A stretch of DNA of 64,000 nt, from NCBI GenBank assembly GCA_032988165.1, contig JANTQF010000027.1, positions 62,001 to 126,000 on the forward strand, given 5' to 3'. Positions 56,411 to 64,000 of this stretch are shown piece after piece. Within the stretch, counting starts at the first letter, position 1. Each line of letters begins with the position of its first letter. The DNA is from Emmonsiellopsis sp. PD_33 (lineage: Eukaryota > Ascomycota > Eurotiomycetes > Onygenales > Ajellomycetaceae). Made by a program: the position numbers and the translations under genes. The notes below the pieces were generated by a model, which ran no database searches, was not told the origin of the DNA, and saw nothing but the letters and a program-made list of their open reading frames with translations.

Positions 56411-59309
56411 TCATCCCTCAGCTAACTTGGGTAAAAACGCCCCGCTACTAATATTAAATCCCGCGTTGGCAAACAGATCCTCCCACACCATATTATCCGT
56501 AAATAAAGGTATAGCATTGCTTTGCCCGTCCATTGCCATTAGCGTTTCTAGGCTGTTATGCATTGTTGTGGCGAAGACGTGCGGGTCCTTGACGCTTTTC
56601 GGTTGAATAGTTGGCTGAGGTACATGTTGGTGGTGGGGGTAATGGTTTCGGGATTGGGATTGTGGTTGCTGATTATTATTATTCTGGTTGAAGACATGAT
56701 TATGCGGTAGTTGTTTATGTGAATCCACCGATTGGTGTTGGGTCGGTATCCGTACAGAGGATGAGCTAGGAGATGTTTGGAAGGTCTGGCTTGGGGAGTT
56801 GGACTGTTGGGAGCCAGTGTAACCTTGCTGCTGATGATGCATTGGTAGCGGAGGGAGCTGTCGCTGGTTCTCGGGTGTGTCAAGTATCTGGTGTTGTTGC
56901 TGTCTGAGCCATTGATTTGCTGCTGAATATGATTCCCCCTTTGATTTCTGATACTGGGCCACAACATTTGCCAAGAAGCGGCATTGGTAGTACGAGCTGG
57001 TGTTTGTTGCGGGGCATTGGTTGCTAAAGTTTTGGCTCGTTTGATTGATAAGGTCGAGAACCATGCTTTCTGACTCGCTCGGGAGCTCGCCCGGCAAGGA
57101 TAGGAGAATCTAAACGAGTCAAGGATTAGCTTACGTCCCAAGAAGTTTGGGCGTAATACGATATGGCATGACCTACTTTGATCATAACCACCGCCGCATA
57201 CGCAACCATTACATGAACAGAGTCTTGGCAATAGTACAGATGGGATGTCGATCCAAGGCTGTCGACAACTAAATGGAGCATATCTAGAGAACTAGTATAG
57301 CAGACCCAGAGTGCCTGTTTAGAAATGCTCCCACTCAAAATGGAAAGCTGTAGTCGGAAAGAGTGCAGGAGGAGTCGTAAGTGGGTTCCATAGAATCGAA
57401 TGATGAACCTATGGCAAACGTTATTGCTGGCTATAAACCCTATAGTTAGCCAGAATAATAACGAATGTCATCAATCGGGATTGATATGCAGTGGAGCGAA
57501 GATGACGTAAATAGCGGGCATGGGCCAGGTCGCGGGGGTGCGGAAACATACCGTCTTCTATAGTCTTGTACCACTTAGCCTCCCACCTATCCAGATCACC
57601 ATTAAACAACTTCAAAATAACCTCATTCTTAGTGATAGATTGTGCCGCTGACGCGACGGGGTCGATCCAAAAAAGGTCCAGGATCTCAGACCCTAAGATA
57701 CGAAGCTGCACAAAGGCGGACATGATATGATCACAGCCAGGTACAGCATAGATATGTTGATACCAACTTTCCGAGTTGCGGATTAAGGGGTCCATTTGGA
57801 TCATCCACGGTTTCCCAAGTTGTAAACTCACGCTGAATTGCAGGTCGTAGGTTAGTTATTGAATTCATATACTTACTCGATAAAATTTGAACAGAGAGAA
57901 ATTCACAAACCTCCTATCATAAACGAATAGCATGAGCCAAGTCCTCTCCTTATTTCGTTGTTCTCGTATTTCGAGCTCTGTCTCCGTACTATTTTGGGCT
58001 GAATTTGGGGAGGTATCAATCCTGGAAGGATATAGCTTATGCCAACCCATCTCTATGCATGCCCGTATTGCATAGCCTACCAAAAGCCATGCTCTAGAGT
58101 CAGCAGGCTCTTTCCAATAGGTCATAAGACATATCCCTTGAACTATTTCGGTCGATGTTTGCCCGGTGCTCATAATATCTTTGAGCATATTTTCAACATG
58201 TTCATGCAGCTTCTTATACTTAGAAGGACTGAATATTTTAGTTGCTGCGGCGAGGAGGGCAGAAAAAAGGAACGACGACCTTTTTCGGACATATTTCAAT
58301 GTATGTAACTTGGGGTCGAATTGACAGATGAAAGGGTTCATGTATTGGAAAAACCTAATCGCAATATTGTTAAAAAGGCTGAAGCAACAACAGATATTTA
58401 CTACAACCAGGAAGATGATTTCAGATAGTAGAAATAGAATCACCTACTGGTTGAATAGGTCCTGGGCGGTCGCAAGATTTAGGAGCTTCCGATTTATGGG
58501 ATCGTTCAAGTCGTTCACCCCGTCGTCACCAAATTCTGATTTATCCCTATGGCGATGAGCATGGTCTGCTGCAGGCTCGTCTTCAGCGTTGAGGATGTTT
58601 GCGATAGTAAAATTGCCTGCTGTGGCAGACCTCCGGAGCAACCCAAAGGGCGCAAGACTATCGGATGCCAAAGAGCGTTGTGACTGCTGAGCTGATTCGG
58701 CATTCAGCGGGGTGAATCTTTCCATCGATGTGGTGGACAGCGTAGACTGTTTCCGGCTTCCAGGGCTATTTGGTAGTTGTCCATTTCTTTGGAACAAGGA
58801 AAAATCCACATTTTCGTTTGTAGTAGCTGTAGGTCCCGAAGACACATGCGTGGAGCCCGTGGGTAACACTTGCTGTAGCAAGGCATGCGGGGACGGATTT
58901 GCGTGATAGGAAGCTTTCGTTCGTTCTGACTTTGGACGCAGCCTGACGGCAAGCATCAAATTGACCGAGTTATATCAGTTGCCATGTCCCATGGTACTTT
59001 TTAGTGAATGGATGAATGATGTCATCTGCGAGTGGGCATGTAGGTATAACATTACACACATTCCACTCTCTGGTAGATTACGGGTTGTACAGGAGGCGGC
59101 ATGGCGAGAAATAAGAGTGGAGTATCATACAAAACCACTCACTTTGTACCGGGTTTGCGGCCCCGCCGATGAGTCTCAAAATGACACTCCAGAGACTTCC
59201 TTTTACAGCGATTGCAGATCGTCGAACCTGGCTCCAAGGTACATTTCATTTTGACTGTGCGGCATGGGGTGCAGGCGGCTGCGGCCGGGCTTGCGCTGCC
59301 AGGCGCCAT
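56411..59309 (-). CDS. Zn(II)2Cys6 transcription factor, Gln/Asn-rich C-terminus
   Basis: Six exons: 59309-59143, 58942-58448, 58354-57911, 57832-57552, 57439-57177 and 57109-56411, about 782 residues. The cluster is CTPCRTVKMKC, then an 8-residue loop and CNRCKRKSLEC, followed by RRGRKPGTKLRPKSERTKA. The regulatory domain includes FFQYMNPFICQFDPKL, VQGICLMTYWKEPADSRAWL, AIRACIEMGWHKLYPSR, RTWLMLFVYDRSVSLQLGKP and RFIIRFYGTHLRLLL. The C-terminal 200 residues are Gln/Asn/His/Ser-rich, as in activation domains. Exon 4 ends at GTATGT (57551) although the frame stays open into the intron; splicing to 57439 restores the family sequence. The start is the first in-frame ATG after an upstream stop-free leader lacking ATG. 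Target pathway unknown. Confidence 0.87.
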
Positions 59310-60835
59310 GGCCGACGAGACGCGACGGATGGGAGAGAATAGGGTCGGGGATAAGGCCAGGAGCACCGATTGGAAGATTCAACTCATGTTTTCGCCGGCG
59401 ATATTCTCTTTGTCTGCGCAGGTCGGGGTCTTGGGTGGAAGTCAAAGTCAAGGTGGAGGGGAAGCTGTCATCAATGGCTCAAGTGTCCATGGCTATGCGG
59501 ACCGATGCAGTGGCCAGGGCCGCGCGGGGAAGATTAAGGCTCAAGACGGCGACAGACAGGACGAGCATGGGTTGGGCCGTGGCGATGCCTCTGGAGTCTG
59601 GATGCGGGGATTCGAGGGCACGAGCGATGGGGTGTGCGTGAACAAACGCGGAGAGTGTGAATCGGCAGAAAACAAGCGATGGGCTTGAGCAGGCGTTGGC
59701 AAAGCAGAGGGCGGTGGTTGGTTGCCAATGGTTGGTGGGCGGCGTGGTTGTTGGTCCATGGCTTGGTCCGGGTTGTCAGATGTAAGTTGTAACTGGTGGA
59801 TGTGCCATTTTTAGCCGTTGCGGCTGATGGGGCCAGTGAGCCCCTAGGACGACTTGGCGCGGTCGTTGCGTCCCAGACTCTCAAGGTGCATCCCTTTCCT
59901 TTTGTCGCCCTTTCGCGGGGCTTACCGACCGCGAGTTACCAACAGGAGTAGGTCGGCGATATCACAGGCGTTGGTTAACTATTTGTCATCCTCAACGGCC
60001 TGTGCCCTGAGATCGACCCGCTGGAGCAAACTGCTCCGCGCATCTATCTCTCGATCTGCCCCATCACTAAGCACTTTGCGCAGATACGAGATGTGGATGT
60101 GCCCCGAGAGTGTGGCTATGGACCTCTGGTCACAATGCAGGTGTTGCAAGGATTCCCACCCCATTCCCTGGATCGGGAGGAGGGATGTTCGATATGTCAT
60201 TATTTGGCGTATTCATCCCCCGACCCCTCCCCTCCCAGCACCCACAACAATACCCCCGCAGGCCCAAGTGTCAAAGGCTATGGCTAGACGACCTGAGCCA
60301 GATCCTGGAGCGCCAGCAAATCCAATGGGAGCTTTCTTTGTCCCTGTGCACAATCAGTGCCAACCACGGAGCCAATAGCTCCAGCCAGCCAAGCCGCCAA
60401 CTGGCAACCTGCCGCTTTGTCCCCACTCAATGCCCCGGAGCTTCTAACTAGAACGCCGGCAACCTTCGAATCACAGTAGGCAAGGCCGCAAGGCTCCCCA
60501 ATATTCCCCCATTACCACTGAATACTTAAACGCCAGGGCCAGCTGACAGGTTGATGGGTTTTTGGGGGCCATCTATCATTTTGGGATTATCTCCGCCCTA
60601 CCCAAAGTAAGTCTCCGGAGCATCAGAAAATAGTTCAAATACGGGCAGCTGACACCTTTTGATCAGGTATATCAACTCTCCCATCTCATCGTTGACGGAC
60701 AGGAGAAGCGGAAAAAGAAAAAGAAGAAGAAAAAACCTTTGAGCCTGGTAAAATTTCTGAATTTCCAAAGGCTACCAATATCCTGTCGCCGATCCTACTC
60801 CCTCCCGGTTTTGACAGTCCCTTGCAGTGCTTGGC
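59310..60835. other. 1.5-kb divergent promoter region
   Basis: Between the second Zn2Cys6 gene (-) and the small conserved gene (+). Open frames of up to 174 codons on the plus strand are shadow-like and have no family resemblance. An A/G-rich GAAAAAGAAAAAGAAGAAG tract at about 60709-60735 precedes the downstream gene. Confidence 0.45.
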
Positions 60836-61462
60836 ATGGAAGTTAAGGGTGTCAACATGATGGCCGCGAAAGTTTCCCACGTCAATCTCATGACGGATAC
60901 AGTCATCGCAAACCTGAGCCCGGAAGCTCTACGAGTAATTCTCCGATCCATGGCTGCAGCCGACGACAATGGACAGTTCACGCACAAACTCCAACACCAT
61001 GTGCAGAAGTATCTCCGGCATGAACTTGAAAGATGCTCCATTGCGCCCCTTTTTTCATCCCACAACGGCGTTGAATTTCCGACTCCGGCATTGGCACAGC
61101 TGCGAGGGCGCATATCTTCCCTTTTCGGCTCGGGTCTCGCATTTGAAAGTTTGCAGCTCCTAAGACAAATAGTTTGTCAATCGAGTGAGTTGTCGCCAAA
61201 TGAGAATACCCCGGAAGGAGCACGCTTGGTGGCGGTATTGGCAGCAATAGACGGCGACCTCGTGCAAGCCCTCACGGCTGTGCAGAAGATTGTGACGATC
61301 AACGGAATGAAACGGGAAATGTCTACATCCCAGCGCCAAGTACTACTTAGTCTTCGGGCCGACCTTGCAGACTGCCAGAGCAAGATAGATAATCGTGGGG
61401 GCGGGTTTATGTTTGAAAGAGGTTCAACGATGTTGGAGTCTGTCCTATCAATATGGGAATAG
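60836..61462 (+). CDS. Conserved fungal helical protein, unknown function
   Basis: Single exon of 208 residues from the ATG at 60836; an ATG pair at 60857/60860 gives MMAAKVSHVNLMTDTVIANL and may be the real start. It is mostly alpha-helical with no membrane segment or signal peptide. Motifs VNLMTDTVIANLSPEALRVI, LAQLRGRISSLFGSGLAFES and VAVLAAIDGDLVQALTAVQK resemble an uncharacterised family present across filamentous ascomycetes. Function is not known. Confidence 0.72.
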   Translation: MEVKGVNMMAAKVSHVNLMTDTVIANLSPEALRVILRSMAAADDNGQFTHKLQHHVQKYLRHELERCSIAPLFSSHNGVEFPTPALAQLRGRISSLFGSGLAFESLQLLRQIVCQSSELSPNENTPEGARLVAVLAAIDGDLVQALTAVQKIVTINGMKREMSTSQRQVLLSLRADLADCQSKIDNRGGGFMFERGSTMLESVLSIWE

Positions 61463-62886
61463 GGGTATATCAAGGGTGGCATCCTGGTCTTGTTTTTGAG
61501 TTCGATAGCCGAGAGCTTCTAGCAGGGATAGAATCGTGATGTTTGTTTTTTCGTCCCTTTGCATTTAATCTTTTTAGTTATGATAGGGTGGAACTAGTGT
61601 TGATATTTAGCTTGTCTTTTCATGATATCATTTTTGAGAATGAACAAACCTCTCTGCCGTGCTTGTTAAGGTTGCTGCCGTCCTTAATGGGTGCCCCGTT
61701 GGATAGTCAGAGCTAAGTTTCGGTCTGCCGGCGGGTATGGAGCACTCCTCAATAGGGATGGGCCTGATTCACAGTAAAGTTCGTCCCTGATATCAAGTCT
61801 GTGAAACCCAACTCTCTGTCTTGGGCCAACCCCCCCCCAAACAAAGTTCAAGAGATGCCGTGTCCTGCAGGCAGAGCAAATTCAAAACTGACCACAGCAT
61901 TAACCTCTGCAGGTTCTGAGGATTGCTCTGCTCTCCCTTCTACCATCCCCTCTTCCGCTTCCTCTTTGTCTTCTTCCCCATCTTCCTCCTCGTGCTCCTC
62001 TTCTTCCAGGGCAGCAATCGCAGAATCCGCACGCGTCCCAAGAGGCAACCCCACTGACGGAACATGCCCTTCGCGGTTAGTTCCCGGGGCGCACGCACGT
62101 CAAAACGCGAAGGCATTGGCTGAAGGCTAAGTACTTTGGGCGTACTCTTTGCTATCCGGATCCACCAAATGCCGTAGTATCAGGCAAGGAGCCGGGAACG
62201 CCAGCACTGCCCATTCCCGTCTCCATATTTGCCGAAGTTAGTGTGTTGTCGGTGATATGGAAATGCCACACGTAGGAGAAGGTTGAGTTTTGGCAAAGGC
62301 GTGAGGTTCCATGGCAGAGGACGAGGGTTGTCGTCAACCAAGACATTACATAAATATCCTAAGCGAGAGTGACTTCCTCCCACGACAAACGAGCCTCTCC
62401 TCAACCTCCATCGTCTCTCCAAACAAGCCTCAGCTGAAACCACGAGAAACATCGGCTTTTTCTCGCCTGCTATTACTCCACAGCAGATCATACCCATCCA
62501 TTAAGAGGCGAGGAATCTAATGTGGATGCCTTCAAAGCCATGACTACTACTAGTAAACGAGGTCTCCATAAAGTCGGCTAACTACTTAACCGTGGGTTCC
62601 CTAGGGATGAACGCCGGTATACAAGAGCATTGAGCCTCGGAGAAGCAAGGAGACCGGTCAAAAGGCCCGGCCAGGCGAACCCCAGCGTATAGTTGGTGTG
62701 GCTAAAAAAAGTTCCGTTATCAACGGGGGCCAAAAGGTGCGCACCAACGATCGTGAGGCTCCACGAGGCAGACCCAACCCCATTCTTCTCTTTCTGATAT
62801 ATTCGCCACTGTGCCGGCCGATTTCTAGTTGTTCATTCACCTGAACGCAGCTTTGCACAGGCGCTTAGAGGCATTGCGATTTCGCC
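61463..62886. other. 1.4-kb intergenic region
   Basis: Between two plus-strand genes. A Ser-rich open frame near 61900-62080 (TCT/TCC-rich, low complexity) and others are not convincing. Nothing else recognised. Confidence 0.45.
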
Positions 62887-64000
62887 ATGTCAGCAACCGA
62901 AGTCTCAGAGATATTTAGTTCCCCAACTGGCCAGGACGGGGCCGAATTAATCGAGACCTTTCAGCTGGGACCGTCTGTTGTCCCAAGGCTGTTTGCAGGA
63001 CTCTGGCAATTATCGAGTCCGGCATGGGGATCCGCAAGTAGATCGAGGATGCTCGATCAATTCAACAAACATGTTGATGCCGGATTTATAGCATTCGGTG
63101 AGCAGCTTGACACCAGCGTTGTTCCTGCAGATGTATATGCGCCATGGTACACATGACATGGTTGATACCTAGTCAGATGGCAGAACCCTTTAAGATTCTA
63201 ATAATTCTGACACCTCGTGTGTTTGTGGCAGATATGGCTGATCATTACGGTGACGCCGAAGTGATTTTCGTACGTTATATTCCTTCTCCTTCCCCTTTTC
63301 TTATTTATTGACGGCAACTAACCATATCAATTCAGGGCCAATTTCGAACCTCATATTCAGGACCGAAGCGTATTTTTTGCGCAACTAAGTACTGTGTATT
63401 CGAGCCCATTACAGTGACAGAGGACGCCATCCGTGAGGCGGTAACGCAGAGGTTGACCAATATTAAAGCGGAAAAGGTGGATCTTCTACAGTTTCACTGG
63501 CAAGAGGTTGGCTTTATCCCATACCCCAATATGTGCCGACCATGGCCTACAATGGATCTGAACTTCTCCCATCCATTTACTGACGCCGTCATGTGCAGTA
63601 TGGAAACTCCCAGTATATCCGCGCACTGCAACTGCTCGAAGCCGACGAACGAGTAACTCTATTGGGCCTGTGTAATTTCGACACGAAGAGAATGGAAGAA
63701 ATCATTGGCTTAGGTATTAATGTCGTGACAAATCAGGTTCAGGTATGTCTCCCAAAAAACACGCCAAAAGCCCCATATAAAAAGGGGCAAAGAGATATCA
63801 AGCTCACACTGGAAATCTAGTTTTCACTGATCGACGCTAGACCGAGATATGCGATGGCAGAGGTCTGCGAGAAGCATAACATCAAACTTCTCACATACGG
63901 GACATTGGTGGGTTGACCCCCCGCCCCTATACTACATATCCCACCTCTCTCAAACTCTAACCCCAGTTCTTTATCCATCTAGTGCGGAGGCTTCCTGGCC
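62887..64000 (+). CDS. Aldo-keto reductase family protein, 3' end outside window
   Basis: Exons 62887-63097, 63232-63269, 63336-63506, 63599-63742, 63821-63907 and 63983 to the window end, all in phase; about 223 residues are present. The aldo-keto reductase barrel is clear: LFAGLWQLSSPAWGS, GFIAFDMADHYGDAEVIFG with the catalytic Asp and Tyr, CATKYC with the Lys, LLQFHWQE with the His, YIRALQLLEADERVTLLGLC NF, VVTNQVQFSLID and KLLTYGTLCGGFLA. The tetrad D/Y/K/H is complete, so NAD(P)H-dependent carbonyl reduction is expected. Substrate unknown. Six exons in the first 220 residues is intron-rich compared with its neighbours. Confidence 0.87.

Noticed and set aside
57421..57551. Continuation of exon 4 of the second Zn2Cys6 gene through an open frame ending at 57421
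   Set aside because: Ends in a premature stop and loses the RFIIRFYGTHLRL segment; a GTATGT donor and TATAG acceptor give the family-like join instead.
59854..60378. 174-codon plus-strand frame between the second regulator and the small conserved gene
   Set aside because: Cys/Ser/Arg-rich with no domain, conserved motif or plausible leader; likely chance.
1..64000. tRNA, rRNA, CRISPR arrays, bacterial-type operons
   Set aside because: No cloverleaf, rRNA core or repeat-spacer pattern was seen; the genome is eukaryotic. A covariance search (tRNAscan-type) would be needed to exclude a divergent tRNA.

Overview
The window is nuclear DNA of a filamentous ascomycete (Pezizomycotina), most likely a eurotiomycete related to Aspergillus or Penicillium. 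Genes are split by short introns of about 50-150 bases with GT...AG ends and CTAAC/CTGAC-type branch sites. There are Zn(II)2Cys6 regulators, an HbrB-type TORC2 protein, and STAND-type N-terminal and ankyrin proteins typical of this class. The placement rests on gene content only. Exon joins were worked out by hand from splice signals, reading phase and protein-family fit; no transcript evidence was available.

Layout. 0.2-5.4 kb (+ strand): pyruvate dehydrogenase E2, an OM14-like mitochondrial outer-membrane protein and the SNARE Bos1. 6.3-9.7 kb is an accessory patch with a broken membrane-protein gene, a degenerate kinase-like gene and a 779-bp terminal-inverted-repeat element whose target-site duplication can be read directly. 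The element sits just upstream of mitochondrial malate dehydrogenase (9.8-11.2 kb). 12.3-24 kb (- strand): a 999-residue AAA ATPase, a small basic protein and HbrB, separated by two gene-poor stretches of more than 2 kb. 24-33 kb: a 14-repeat ankyrin protein with a Helo-like N-terminus, GON7 (KEOPS) and Vps39/Vam6. 34-42 kb: bifunctional PFK2/FBPase2, a cysteine-rich fungal protein and a histidine phosphatase. 42-52 kb: a sugar-type MFS transporter and a Zn2Cys6 regulator divergent from a monocarboxylate-type MFS transporter. 52-56 kb: an ankyrin protein fused to a cullin-like N-terminal domain, divergent from an F-box protein. 56-64 kb: a second Zn2Cys6 regulator, a small conserved protein and an aldo-keto reductase cut by the window end.

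Most genes are housekeeping and unrelated to each other. Three neighbourhoods look functionally linked. (1) The Zn2Cys6 regulator and the monocarboxylate transporter share a promoter carrying five CGG triplets at exact 9-bp spacing. (2) The F-box gene and the ankyrin-cullin gene share a 448-bp promoter; the cullin part has the N-terminal half but no RING-binding/neddylation half, which makes it the most unusual protein here. (3) Several genes on the left (E2, OM14, malate dehydrogenase) serve mitochondria, but as separate transcription units.
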